Source of the DNA: Corynebacterium sp. MSK041
GTDB taxonomy: Bacteria; Actinomycetota; Actinomycetes; Mycobacteriales; Mycobacteriaceae
DNA length: 64,000 nucleotides
Assembly (NCBI RefSeq): GCF_030232265.1
Contig: NZ_JASPJK010000003.1
Location: forward strand, 155,473 to 219,472
Direction of reading: 5' to 3'
Below the pieces are notes generated by a model, which ran no database searches, was not told the DNA's origin, and worked only from the letters and a program-made list of their open reading frames with translations. Position numbers and translations under genes: made by a program. This document shows, piece by piece, positions 1 to 8,977 of the stretch (its first letter is position 1; each line of letters opens with the position of its first letter).

Positions 1-188
1 TACTGGTGGCGGACTCCCCCACCGATCCGATTTTGGCGCTGCGCTCCGGCCCTGGTGCGGTCCACGGATTCAACCCGGCAAGCCCACAGTTTGGGGCGGA
101 ACGGATCCCCGGGATTCGCGGCGGGCACTCCGCCTACTTCGCGGACGGGGAGTTTCTAGGGGCGGTGGGAGAGGCGGTGCGTCGCTAA
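1..188 (+). CDS. C-terminal end of a DUF1023-type alpha/beta hydrolase (partial)
   Basis: Open reading frame entering from the left edge (first full codon at position 3) and ending at TAA 186-188. The visible 61 residues contain GPGAVHGFNPASPQFGAER followed by a GGHSAYF segment. A GPNPA.P.FGA block followed by GHS.YF is typical of the C-terminus of DUF1023 alpha/beta hydrolases of actinobacteria, where the late His belongs to the catalytic triad. The substrate cannot be inferred. The nucleophile elbow lies outside the window, so the family call rests only on the tail. Confidence 0.5.
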   Translation, partial: LVADSPTDPILALRSGPGAVHGFNPASPQFGAERIPGIRGGHSAYFADGEFLGAVGEAVRR

Positions 189-255
189 GCAGAAAAGCGA
201 TCCACGAAAGAAGCGTACCGTGGGAACAGACAAGAAGACATGTGACGGAGGAAAG

Positions 256-2007
256 ATGAATAAAGATTTTGCGCACCAGATTGTCCAGACCCTCGAGGCA
301 AACGGCGTTAAGCGTATTTACGGCATTGTGGGTGACTCGCTGAATCCTGTCTCCGACGCAGTGGCTGAATCCAGCATTGAGTGGATTCACGTCCGTAATG
401 AGGAAGCAGCAGCCTTCGCTGCGGGGGCCGAATCACTCGTGACCGGTGAGCTCGCCGTGTGTGCTGCGTCCTGTGGCCCGGGCAATACTCACCTGATTCA
501 GGGTTTGTATGACTCGCACCGCAACGGCGCGAAGGTGCTGGCCATCGCATCCCACATCCCCAGCCAGGAGATTGGCTCGAAGTTCTTCCAGGAAACGCAC
601 CCGGAGCAGATCTTCGCGGAGTGCTCTGGCTACTGCGAGATGGTCAACTCACCGGAGCAGGGCGCACGCATCCTGCACCACGCAATCCAATCGACGATGG
701 CCGGCAAGGGCGTGTCTGTCTTCGTGCTGCCCGGTGACATTGCTAGCCAGGAAGCCGCGGATGTTCCGCTGCTGGATTCCACCATCGCGCGCGGTGATAG
801 CAAGCGTGTCTTCCCAGATCCAACAGAGGCAGCACGCCTCGTGCAGGCCATCAATGAGGCAAAGAAGGTGACGCTCTTCTGTGGCGTTGGCACGGCAGAT
901 GCCCGGGATGAAGTGCTCGCACTAGCGGAGAAGATCAAGTCCCCCATCGGGCACTCCTTCGGTGGCAAGATGCACATCCAGCACGACAACCCCTTCGATG
1001 TGGGCATGAACGGGCTGCTTGGTTACGGCGCCTGCTACGAGGCCTCACACGAAGCTGACCTGCTCATCCTGCTGGGCACAGACTTCCCATACAACGTGTG
1101 GTTGCCCACCAACAACGTGGCACAGGTGGACATCAAGGCGGAGAACATCGGCCGCCGCACCAAGGTGCAGTACCCGGTTGTGGGCGATGTGAAGAGCGTG
1201 ATTGAGAACATCCTGCCGCACGTTGAGGAGAAGAAGGATCGCTCCTTCCTCGATTCGATGCTCAAGGAACACGCGAAACTGCTCAACAACGTCATTGAGA
1301 ACTTCGGCCACAACGAGAAAGCCACCCCGATTCACCCTGAGTATGCTGCGGAGCTTATCGACGAGCTTGCGGACGACAACGCCCTCTTCACCGTCGACAC
1401 CGGCATGTGCAACGTGTGGGCTGCCCGCTACATCACCCCGAACGGCAAGAAGGACGAGTTGGCTTCCTTCCGCCACGGCACCATGGCCAACGCGCTACCC
1501 CAAGCAATTGGTGCGCAGGCTGCGGACCGTGACCGCCAGGTGATCACATTCTCCGGCGACGGCGGTATGGCCATGCTGCTGGGCGAGCTCATCACGGTGA
1601 AGGAACACAACCTGCCGGTGAAGATGATGGTGTTTAATAACTCCACCTTGGGCATGGTCAAACTCGAAATGATGGTGGCTGGCCTGAAGGAGTTTGGTAC
1701 CTCCCACGAGGGCGTCAACTTTGCAGATATTGCATCCGCAGCGGGCATTACGTCCTTCCGTGTGGAAAAGCCACAGGATCTAAAGAAGACCCTGAAGAAG
1801 GCTTTGGCACACGACGGCCCAGTGTTGGTGGACATTGTCACCGACCCGAATGCACTGTCCCTGCCGCCGAACTTTGATTGGTCCATGATCAAGGGCTTCA
1901 CGGAGTCCGCGGTGAAGACGGTGCTCGACGGCGGGATTGGCAACATGGTCACCCTTGCCCGCTCTAACCTCCGCAACATCAAGGGTGCGGCGGCGATCGA
2001 GTTCTAG
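256..2007 (+). CDS. pqo: Pyruvate:quinone oxidoreductase (pyruvate dehydrogenase, quinone)
   Basis: 583 aa, matching the roughly 580 aa of corynebacterial Pqo/PoxB. This peripheral membrane flavoprotein decarboxylates pyruvate to acetate and CO2 with TPP and FAD and passes electrons to menaquinone. The N-terminal TPP-binding Pyr domain carries the catalytic Glu in RNEEAAAFAA (about residue 48). The C-terminal PP domain has the GDGG...NN thiamine motif (about residues 433-462). The ATG at 256 follows a GGAGGAAAG ribosome-binding site at 247-255; an upstream in-frame GTG at 220 lacks one. The gene lies 67 bp after the hydrolase fragment, and its stop overlaps the stop of the convergent gene (CTAG at 2004-2007). 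Confidence 0.93.
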   Translation: MNKDFAHQIVQTLEANGVKRIYGIVGDSLNPVSDAVAESSIEWIHVRNEEAAAFAAGAESLVTGELAVCAASCGPGNTHLIQGLYDSHRNGAKVLAIASHIPSQEIGSKFFQETHPEQIFAECSGYCEMVNSPEQGARILHHAIQSTMAGKGVSVFVLPGDIASQEAADVPLLDSTIARGDSKRVFPDPTEAARLVQAINEAKKVTLFCGVGTADARDEVLALAEKIKSPIGHSFGGKMHIQHDNPFDVGMNGLLGYGACYEASHEADLLILLGTDFPYNVWLPTNNVAQVDIKAENIGRRTKVQYPVVGDVKSVIENILPHVEEKKDRSFLDSMLKEHAKLLNNVIENFGHNEKATPIHPEYAAELIDELADDNALFTVDTGMCNVWAARYITPNGKKDELASFRHGTMANALPQAIGAQAADRDRQVITFSGDGGMAMLLGELITVKEHNLPVKMMVFNNSTLGMVKLEMMVAGLKEFGTSHEGVNFADIASAAGITSFRVEKPQDLKKTLKKALAHDGPVLVDIVTDPNALSLPPNFDWSMIKGFTESAVKTVLDGGIGNMVTLARSNLRNIKGAAAIEF

Positions 2008-4430
2008 AACTCCACGAACTGTTCCCAGATCCAACGCAGCCCCTCGATCAATCCCACGAGGCCGAGGAGGGATCCGAGGACGATGAGCGGAATCTTCCAC
2101 CCCAAGCCCTCCTCCCCCGGTAGCGGGGGTGTGGTCGTCGTGCCTGGGGCGGGCGGATTCACCCAGGGATCACTGCCAGGGTTCGTGCCCGGTTTGGGCT
2201 CTGATCCAGTGTCGCCAGCATCTCCACTGTCGCCACTGTCGCCGTCGGCGCTGCCAAGGCTGGCGAGAGCTTGTTCTGCTGCCTGCTTGACCTTGGGGTC
2301 GATGGTGGGGTCGGCGAGAACCTCCGTCAAAACGTTAGAGATATCCTCCGCGGTGTAATCCAGCACCGGGATGGAGAAAGTTTCGTTGAACTGTTCCACC
2401 CCTGCCGCGTTGAACAGGCGGATGGTTACGGGCAAAGAGGAGCCGGTGAAGGTCCGGTCAACCTCAATCGGGATGGTCACCGGGAGTTTGCCGGCTGTGG
2501 GGTTGGTGGAGTCATCCTCAGGCAGGTCCTCTGGGATGCCCTCAACCCGGAATCTTTCCCGCCACATGGGGCCACCGGGGTAGGTGGCTTCGAGGATGAA
2601 GGTTTGTTCTTTCCGGCCGCGGTTAGTGATCTCCCCGGTGATAGCGTTCGCGGGCAGCGCGGGGATGATGCCGTTGTGGATGTCCGGGTCCTGGGTGAGG
2701 CGGAAGCCACCCTTGCCAGAGTTCTTGTCGGCGGCGATCACTTCCAGGTCGCGGACGGTGGAGTCCTCCTGGTGGTGGTCATGCTGGTCGGTGTCAGGAA
2801 TGACAAAACCGCCAAGGCCGTCCGCGAGGAGAAGGTTGTCCCAGTCAGCCGGCACGGTGTAGGGGCCCTCGTAGCAGGTCTTCACCAGGCACACCAAAGG
2901 CAACGCACCACCATCACGGTATTCCCGGTCGGAGTACCCGAAGTGGGAGAACTGGTACAGGTAGTTCATCGTGGACAGGTAGTTGGGCAGGTTAGATAGA
3001 CCATGGTTGGCTGGCACGGTGGAGGTGCCGGCGTGGGTGAGACCAAGGTTGTGGCCAAGCTCGTGCAGGATGGTGTTGCGTACCTGCTCGTCGCTGGTCA
3101 TGGTGGACTGTTTCGCCACGTAAAAGGAGCCGCCGGGAGTGGTGGATACACCGGAGGAGTAGTCGCCGGCCAGTAGCTGATCGCCGATGATGCCCAGGCG
3201 GAAGATACCGTCACGTGCGCCAAGGTAGTCGGCGCGGTCCGCAAAGAGGGTGGGACTGATGGTGTCCTCGGATGCGTAGTACGGGACGCGGTACGGCACC
3301 GTCGGTCCGCCCTTCATCTCGGCGGGGTTGGTGGTGAAGGTGTTGAACCACTCTCCGGCATCGATATGCAGATTGATGCCTTTGTCTTTGAACAGGTCAA
3401 TGAGGTCCCGGAGAGCCTTTTTGGAGGGCCGGTATTCGTTCTTGTTGGCCTCCGCGCACTCGAGGAAGTCGGTGTAGCCGCGGGGCGTTCGTGCGTAACG
3501 GCCACCAGGTGCGCAGGATTTAGAGTCCACTTCGGGCTGCATCCAGTTGAGTTGGAGGAACACATCGCGTGTGTCGGGGGATGCGCCCCAGCGGGGGAAG
3601 TCCAAGTGTTCGTTGGGGGTGGGCTTAAAGCCGTGGCGTTCCCATTCGTCGGGGATGCCATCACCGTCAGCGTCCGTGGGTCGTACAGCCGGGACGGCTG
3701 TCACACTGATGGAGCCTGTGAACGTTTCACCCGGTTGTAGAGGCTTGAACCAGCGTCCGTTTTGGTAGCGCGCGCTACCGCTGCCGCGCTGCCCTTTGGC
3801 GCCGTCGACACCATAGGCCACGTCGGGCCAGGTGCCGTCGCCGGAGAATCCGGTTGCTTGCGGGTTGCCGTCAAAGTCCACGCTGACGGTGTAGTCCGGG
3901 CGCGTGGTGGTGGCTACCAGCGTGTTGTCGGCAGACATGGCGGTGAAGTTCGGGCTGGAATGAACCCCGGCGTGGCGTAGGTCCACCTGAAGCCTCTGTT
4001 CGCGCGATGTGGTGTTGCGCAGTGTCACATCAAGTGTGGCGGTGGTGCCGTCGATGCGGTAGGTGCGCAGGACTTCAATGCCCGTATTGGAGCCGGCTGC
4101 GTGATCGATGCTGCGCACGTTAAAGATTTCGGTTGCACCTTCACGGCGGGTGGTCACAGAATCAGCAGCACTGCGTTGCGGAATGCCATTGAGGTACACG
4201 GTGGAATCCAGTCGCGTCAGCAGCGTGCCCGCGCTGGAGCGCCAGGTCAGTTCAGCACTGTCTTTATTGGTCGGCAGGAGTTTCGCACCAACCAAGCTGC
4301 CGCTGCTCGCGGTCGCGCGTGAGGTCTCAGTTTGTGCGATCTCTTGGCTGTGTGCAGGAGAAACTGCCCCGCTGAGCGCCAGCGTGACGGCTGTTGCTGC
4401 AGCTATCAGTCTTGGGAGCATCGCACGCAT
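2004..4430 (-). CDS. Exported, C-terminally anchored zinc metalloprotease-like protein
   Basis: 808 aa. A signal peptide (residues 1-28, cleavage near AHS) is followed by a beta-rich N-terminal part, then an Asp-rich DADGDGIPDEWE motif (about 252-263) of the type found in calcium-binding thrombospondin-3 and bacterial binary-toxin modules. A zinc-metalloprotease signature HELGHNLGLTH lies near 456-466 (HExxHxxxxxH, metzincin/gluzincin-like). A Gly/Asp/Pro-rich stalk (about 720-775) leads to one C-terminal membrane helix and a short tail ending WEQFVEF. There is no LPXTG. It starts 2 bp after the stop of the Rib-like gene, so the two are probably cotranscribed. Protease activity is inferred from the motif; substrate unknown. 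Confidence 0.75.
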   Translation of the reverse strand: MRAMLPRLIAAATAVTLALSGAVSPAHSQEIAQTETSRATASSGSLVGAKLLPTNKDSAELTWRSSAGTLLTRLDSTVYLNGIPQRSAADSVTTRREGATEIFNVRSIDHAAGSNTGIEVLRTYRIDGTTATLDVTLRNTTSREQRLQVDLRHAGVHSSPNFTAMSADNTLVATTTRPDYTVSVDFDGNPQATGFSGDGTWPDVAYGVDGAKGQRGSGSARYQNGRWFKPLQPGETFTGSISVTAVPAVRPTDADGDGIPDEWERHGFKPTPNEHLDFPRWGASPDTRDVFLQLNWMQPEVDSKSCAPGGRYARTPRGYTDFLECAEANKNEYRPSKKALRDLIDLFKDKGINLHIDAGEWFNTFTTNPAEMKGGPTVPYRVPYYASEDTISPTLFADRADYLGARDGIFRLGIIGDQLLAGDYSSGVSTTPGGSFYVAKQSTMTSDEQVRNTILHELGHNLGLTHAGTSTVPANHGLSNLPNYLSTMNYLYQFSHFGYSDREYRDGGALPLVCLVKTCYEGPYTVPADWDNLLLADGLGGFVIPDTDQHDHHQEDSTVRDLEVIAADKNSGKGGFRLTQDPDIHNGIIPALPANAITGEITNRGRKEQTFILEATYPGGPMWRERFRVEGIPEDLPEDDSTNPTAGKLPVTIPIEVDRTFTGSSLPVTIRLFNAAGVEQFNETFSIPVLDYTAEDISNVLTEVLADPTIDPKVKQAAEQALASLGSADGDSGDSGDAGDTGSEPKPGTNPGSDPWVNPPAPGTTTTPPLPGEEGLGWKIPLIVLGSLLGLVGLIEGLRWIWEQFVEF

Positions 4431-4432
4431 TG

Positions 4433-6439
4433 TTACCTCGCTTGCAGTTGCCGGTTGATTTTCTCAACAAGTTGCAGTGCACGCTGAGACGCAGCCAGTG
4501 TCGTCAGAATCCCCACGAGGAGAGTCATCGCCAGACCAACCCAGTCCAGAGTGCTCAATCTCAGCCTATCGCTTATCGACGACCCCTGGCCCCCACCCGT
4601 CATCTCCGCCTCAACCGCTACCTCCCGATGGGAACCATCAGAATAGGTCACGATCACGGGGATGGTGATGTGGTTTTCCGGGGTGGCGTTGCGGGTGGTG
4701 GTGACGGTGAGGTGGCCCGTGGTCGCGTCGATACGCACGTGCCACCCTTCTGGCGTGAAGCTGCGTGGTAACGCGAAAGTGGTGCCGGCAGGAACCGTGC
4801 CGGTCTGTGCGGCGCTGGCGCTTCGACCTGCGCGAACCGTGATTGCGCCCCACTTCGGCCGCGCTTTTTGCGCAAGGGAGGAAACGTGAACCGGAGTAGC
4901 AATGCGGTTGTCCGAGCCATCCGAGTACAGCACATCCATGGTGGGAAGGTACAGCGCATCTGGAACAGCATCGCGCGGCATGGTGAAGTCAGTTTGCCCT
5001 GTCCCACGGTCAACGGTGAGATTTTCCAGGCCACCGTCACTGACAGAATCAAACGTTGTTCCCGAAGGCAACCCTTGTGGGGTGAAACTTCCGGCCTCAC
5101 CCGGCGCAACGATGATCGGGACAGGCTGGGATGGCAGGAACTGGCTGGCGTCGCTGCCCTCAGGGTTGATGCGGACAGTGGCCGTAAGTTCATCGACTGA
5201 TGCATCGGGGTACACCGCATGAACGGTGACGGTCAGTGGGGTGGCATCTTCTTCAGGTGCGGTGAGGCGGAGCGCACCGGTGTTTTTATCAATGCCCACC
5301 AGCCAGCCACGGAATCCTTCCGCGGGTTCCACCACGAAGTACTCCACCTCGGGCATGCTGGCTTCCCCGACTTGGTGCACGGTGATCGTCTTGCCCTTTG
5401 CCGCGGTGCGGTTCTCCTCATACGCCGGGGAGTACTTCTCCGCCATGAGGTCGCCCACCAGCAAGAACTCCACGACCACCGTGTCGAAGGACCCGTCTGC
5501 GTAGGTCACCTTCACCGTCACGGGGATTTTTTCGCCCACCTGCATGCCCGGCGGAGTAAGCACCGTCAGCTTGCCTTCCGCATCCACGACGGCAGTCCCA
5601 GACACGACCTCAAAGCTCGTGCCTTCTGGTGTGGGCTGGCGGTTAAAAGTCACACCCCCATGGACCACATTGAAGGTGGGTGCATGACTACTCCCGCCTT
5701 GGCCAACATGGGCAAAGGACGGCGGGTACACCGGCTCATGCGTGTCCGCCAACGTGGCATCCTCCGGCTCATCCTCCCCCGGCTCCGGTGTCACTGCACC
5801 CACGTTGATAGTCAGAGTGGACACAGCGCGGTTGCGGTACAGAAGGTCCACGGTGACCTCCTTGCCTTCGTCTTCCGCACCGAGTGTGTAAGAGCAGGCG
5901 GCAACGTCAGCAGCGGAAGCCACCTGACACTTCTTCACCACCTGAGCACCCCGGCGCCACACAATCGTGTTCGCCGCTGGCGGCAACTCTTCGTCCACCC
6001 GCAAAGCCACGGTCTCCCCCACCTCACGGCTCACCGTCGTCTCCTGCGTACCTGCGAAGCCAAACCCGGCTGCGGGGTCCTTCACCACAAGCGGGATGGT
6101 GCTCTCATGCGTGGGCGAATAGCTCACCAAATCAATGCGGGTGCCCGCCGGATAATCAATGCGCAGCGCACACGAGGAAGCATCAAAACCGTTGGGGAAC
6201 TCGCAGCTTTTCACCACGGTTCCGCCGACAACCCACTCCTGCTTCGTCGGCGTGTAATCAATCGGCCTGAGCACCACGCGGTCCCCGATGTACACAACAC
6301 GGGGTTCAGCTTGCTGCGCCTGGGCAACAGCTGGACCAAAGCCGTGTGGCCCACCGACATGCATCGTGAACGAAGGAACGCAAAGCCCCACTGTCATAGC
6401 GACAGCGATGGCCGTGATCCGGCGGTGTGCAGACCTCAA
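4433..6439 (-). CDS. Exported multi-domain surface protein with Ig-like and Rib-like repeats
   Basis: 668 aa from the TTG at 6437-6439, which has GAAGAGG upstream and yields a normal signal peptide (RSAHRRITAIAVAMTVGLC). The longer reading from 6523 would bury that signal sequence behind 28 residues. After cleavage near AQA come two Ig-like modules, each with a Cys pair (KSCEF..SSCAL and KKCQV..AACSY). At least four Rib/alpha-like repeats follow, recognisable by VTYADGSFDT, VYPDASVDE, LYSDGSDN and VTYSDGSHRE. A C-terminal membrane helix with a basic tail ends the protein. Rib modules form rigid rods in adhesins. First gene of a two-gene operon with the HExxH protein. Confidence 0.75.
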   Translation of the reverse strand: MRSAHRRITAIAVAMTVGLCVPSFTMHVGGPHGFGPAVAQAQQAEPRVVYIGDRVVLRPIDYTPTKQEWVVGGTVVKSCEFPNGFDASSCALRIDYPAGTRIDLVSYSPTHESTIPLVVKDPAAGFGFAGTQETTVSREVGETVALRVDEELPPAANTIVWRRGAQVVKKCQVASAADVAACSYTLGAEDEGKEVTVDLLYRNRAVSTLTINVGAVTPEPGEDEPEDATLADTHEPVYPPSFAHVGQGGSSHAPTFNVVHGGVTFNRQPTPEGTSFEVVSGTAVVDAEGKLTVLTPPGMQVGEKIPVTVKVTYADGSFDTVVVEFLLVGDLMAEKYSPAYEENRTAAKGKTITVHQVGEASMPEVEYFVVEPAEGFRGWLVGIDKNTGALRLTAPEEDATPLTVTVHAVYPDASVDELTATVRINPEGSDASQFLPSQPVPIIVAPGEAGSFTPQGLPSGTTFDSVSDGGLENLTVDRGTGQTDFTMPRDAVPDALYLPTMDVLYSDGSDNRIATPVHVSSLAQKARPKWGAITVRAGRSASAAQTGTVPAGTTFALPRSFTPEGWHVRIDATTGHLTVTTTRNATPENHITIPVIVTYSDGSHREVAVEAEMTGGGQGSSISDRLRLSTLDWVGLAMTLLVGILTTLAASQRALQLVEKINRQLQAR

Positions 6440-6565
6440 TACGGTGCGTCCTCTTCTCTTTTCATGCCCCGAAAGGGCATACCTGTAACTGATCTTGCCA
6501 GAAACAACGCAGGAGGCAAACACACACGACCACGCACAAGTGTGGCCAGGAAATATCAGCTTCCC

Positions 6566-6964
6566 CTAGCCCCGCTCACGACGAGTCGAACGGGACCACG
6601 CCACCAGCGCGGTGGAGCGGGGAACGTGGACGAGTTCACCACCTCGTCGAGAAGCAACACGTGCTTGCGCGAGGTGCTCCTTGAGCTGTGCATTCTCATC
6701 CTCAAGTTGATCAATCCGCTCGCTAAGCTCAATGATCGTCTTGATCCCCGCGAGGTTCACACCCTCCTCCTGGGAAAGGTGCTGAACCTGGCGCAGGCGC
6801 TTGATGTCGCGCTCCGAATAGCGGCGACCGCCACCGGAGGTACGCACAGGACTAACCAACCCCATCCGGTCATACGTGCGCAGGGTCTGGGCGTGCATGC
6901 CGGTGAGCTCAGCGGCAACGGAGATGACAAAGTACTCGCCTGAATACTGTTCCGAACTAGCCAT
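6566..6964 (-). CDS. hspR: HspR, MerR-family heat-shock repressor
   Basis: 132 aa. The N-terminal winged helix-turn-helix (about residues 11-60) contains LTGMHAQTLRTYDRMGLVSP and GGGRRYSERDI, diagnostic of HspR/MerR proteins. It is followed by a coiled-coil segment (ELSERIDQLEDENAQLKEH) and a basic tail. HspR with DnaK as co-repressor binds HAIR inverted repeats and represses the dnaK operon. The ATG at 6964 has AAGGGG eight bases upstream; the in-frame GTG at 6973 would sit directly on that site. Last gene of dnaK-grpE-dnaJ-hspR, 12 bp after dnaJ. Confidence 0.92.
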   Translation of the reverse strand: MASSEQYSGEYFVISVAAELTGMHAQTLRTYDRMGLVSPVRTSGGGRRYSERDIKRLRQVQHLSQEEGVNLAGIKTIIELSERIDQLEDENAQLKEHLAQARVASRRGGELVHVPRSTALVAWSRSTRRERG

Positions 6965-6976
6965 TTCGCTCACCCC

Positions 6977-8182
6977 TTAGACCGCCCCGGCCCAACCCGC
7001 ACGCGGGTTGAAGCCAGAGTCCTTCTCCGCCTGGGCGTAGGCACGCAGCGCACTCGTCGCTGCCGTGTCCAGGTTCTTCGGCACCGTAATCTGCACCGTA
7101 ACCATCAGGTCACCATTCGTGCCCGATCGGCGTGGCACACCACGGCCCTTCACGCGCAGCGTCCGACCATTCGGCGTACCAGCAGGCACCTTCACCTTCA
7201 CCGGGTTATCCAAGGTGGGCACAGTCACCGTGCCGCCCAAAGCCAACTCGCTGAAGCTCACCGGCACCGTCACCTCTAGGTCATCCCCGGTGCGCGTGAA
7301 CACCTTGTCCGGGCGGACCGTCACGTTGACAAACAGGTCACCCGCCGGCGTCCCATTCGGGCCCGCCTCACCCTGGCCAGCCAGACGGACCTTCTGCCCA
7401 TCAATCACACCAGCCGGAATACGCACCGTGATCGAACGGGTCTTTCGCACCGTCCCACCACCGTGGCACGTGCCACACGGGTGTTCCACGATCTGCCCGG
7501 TGCCGCCACAGCGAGTGCACGGCCGGGACATCCCGAAAGCGCCCCGCTGCTCACTGACAAAACCGCTCCCGGAACAATCCGGGCACGTCGTGGTTTTGCC
7601 GTCCTTCGAACCAGAGCCATGGCAATCCGTACACGGCGCCTCACCAGTGAGTTCCACCGGGATCGTCGTGCCCTTCACCGCCTCACGGAAGTCAAGGGTT
7701 ATTTGCGTTTCGACGTCGGCCCCCCGCGTCGGCCGAGCATTCCTGCCACCATTGCCGCCGCGGTTAAAGAGGCCACCGAAGATGTCACCAAGACCGCCTT
7801 CCGCAGAAAATCCTCCGCCTTGTCCAAACCCGAAGTCGTCGAATCCTCCGCTGAAGTCCGAGGAGTTTTGGGAGCCCGTCGTGCGAAACCCACCCGGGAA
7901 ACCCGAGCCTCCCCTCCCCCCGAAGCGCATGAAGCCTCCGGAGTCCATCATCGACTTAAACTCGTCGTATTCCTTGCGCTTAGCCTCATCGCCGAGCACG
8001 TCATACGCCTCAGCCACGCGCTTAAATTTTTCTTCCGCTGCCTTATTGCCGGGGTTCGAATCCGGGTGGTTCTCCCTAGCCAGCTTGCGGTAAGCCTTCT
8101 TAATTTCAGCGGTGGTGGCCGACTTACTCAAACCCAAATCACCGTAGTAGTCCTTGTTGGACCATTCCTGTTGCATAGCCAT
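6977..8182 (-). CDS. dnaJ: Chaperone DnaJ (Hsp40)
   Basis: 401 aa. The J domain has the HPD tripeptide ([11 protein letters not shown]) that stimulates DnaK ATPase. It is followed by a Gly/Phe-rich linker and four CxxCxGxG-type zinc repeats ([33 protein letters not shown]) and a C-terminal peptide-binding region. Start chosen at ATG 8180-8182, five to six bases after GGAGGAGG; the GTG at 8188 overlaps that ribosome-binding site. It is separated from grpE by 213 bp that hold a hairpin terminator and a possible promoter, so it can probably be transcribed independently. Confidence 0.95.
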   Translation of the reverse strand: MAMQQEWSNKDYYGDLGLSKSATTAEIKKAYRKLARENHPDSNPGNKAAEEKFKRVAEAYDVLGDEAKRKEYDEFKSMMDSGGFMRFGGRGGSGFPGGFRTTGSQNSSDFSGGFDDFGFGQGGGFSAEGGLGDIFGGLFNRGGNGGRNARPTRGADVETQITLDFREAVKGTTIPVELTGEAPCTDCHGSGSKDGKTTTCPDCSGSGFVSEQRGAFGMSRPCTRCGGTGQIVEHPCGTCHGGGTVRKTRSITVRIPAGVIDGQKVRLAGQGEAGPNGTPAGDLFVNVTVRPDKVFTRTGDDLEVTVPVSFSELALGGTVTVPTLDNPVKVKVPAGTPNGRTLRVKGRGVPRRSGTNGDLMVTVQITVPKNLDTAATSALRAYAQAEKDSGFNPRAGWAGAV

Positions 8183-8226
8183 GTGCACCTCCTCCTTTCC
8201 AAATAGGAAGCTTTCGGAACTAATTC

Positions 8227-8256
8227 GATATATCTAACGCCCCCATCGGGAGCCAA
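8227..8256 (-). promoter_or_regulatory. Possible dnaJ promoter
   Basis: On the minus strand TTGGCT (8251-8256) and TATATC (8227-8232) are separated by 18 bp, about 45 bp before the dnaJ start. The -35 is a moderate match to sigma-A type promoters. Its position after the grpE terminator suggests a second transcription start for dnaJ-hspR. Prediction from sequence only. Confidence 0.4.
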
Positions 8257-8344
8257 TTTTGTTGAGTTACTAAAAGTACTGGTCAGAGCCTTAGGCCCGA
8301 AAGAGCCGATTTTTCGGGTGCCAGATTTCTCGACCCCGCCGAGC

Positions 8345-8377
8345 AAAAGGGGCGGGCGGGGTTCCCCGTCCCGCCCC
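8345..8377 (-). terminator. Intrinsic terminator between grpE and dnaJ
   Basis: Read on the minus strand, 18 bp after the grpE stop, a GC stem (GGGGCGGGACGGGG with CCCCGCCCGCCCC, loop AA) is followed by TTTT. It would partly or fully separate dnaK-grpE transcripts from dnaJ-hspR. Confidence 0.7.
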
Positions 8378-8395
8378 CATGGTCAGCCTGGGCGA

Positions 8396-8965
8396 TTACT
8401 CTGCAGGATCCGCGATGATCACCATCGCGTTGCGGATCAGCTTGTCACCCAGTTTGTAGCCACGGCGCAGAACCGTTCCGATGACCTTGTCATCACCGGA
8501 GGACAAATCCTGCACTGCCTCGTGGATCTCCGGGTCGAAGGCATCACCCTCATCACCGAAGGGAGCCACACCGTGGCCGGTCAGAACCCCGGCCAGGTTG
8601 TCGGCGAATGCCTTCAGGGGACCTTCTTGCAGGTCGCCGTGTTGGCGGGCGAGCTCCAAATCGTCGAGAAGCGGGAGCAGCTGCGAGACAATCTTGACCT
8701 TCGCTAGATCAGCGATCTGAGTGCGCTCGCGGTCCGTGCGGCGACGGTAGTTGGCGTACTCGGCGCTGACGCGCTGGAGGTCTTCCGTGCGCTCAGCAAG
8801 CTGAAGCTCCAGGTCAGAGACCTCCCCATCGCCGTCCACGTCAGGGTCGACCTGGGGGTCGAGCCCTTCGGTGTCGGTAAGCTCGTCGGCTACGAACTCC
8901 TCCGTAGCGTCAGTCGCCTCAGTAGCTTCCGGGTTCTCAGGCGTGGGCTGGTTCGGGTTGGTCAT
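8396..8965 (-). CDS. grpE: GrpE nucleotide-exchange factor
   Basis: 189 aa. An acidic, disordered N-terminus (about 55 residues rich in Asp, Glu and Thr) precedes a long coiled coil ([25 protein letters not shown]) and the C-terminal beta domain ending in [20 protein letters not shown], the GrpE signature. It releases ADP from DnaK. The ATG at 8965 has GGAG eight bases upstream and lies 12 bp after the dnaK stop, so it is cotranscribed with dnaK. Confidence 0.95.
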   Translation of the reverse strand: MTNPNQPTPENPEATEATDATEEFVADELTDTEGLDPQVDPDVDGDGEVSDLELQLAERTEDLQRVSAEYANYRRRTDRERTQIADLAKVKIVSQLLPLLDDLELARQHGDLQEGPLKAFADNLAGVLTGHGVAPFGDEGDAFDPEIHEAVQDLSSGDDKVIGTVLRRGYKLGDKLIRNAMVIIADPAE

Positions 8966-8977
8966 GGTGGCAGCTCC

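Noticed and set aside
5219..6943. 574-codon plus-strand reading frame over the Rib-like and hspR genes
   Set aside because: Runs antisense through two recognised genes, has His/Arg-rich composition without any domain; a high-GC shadow frame.
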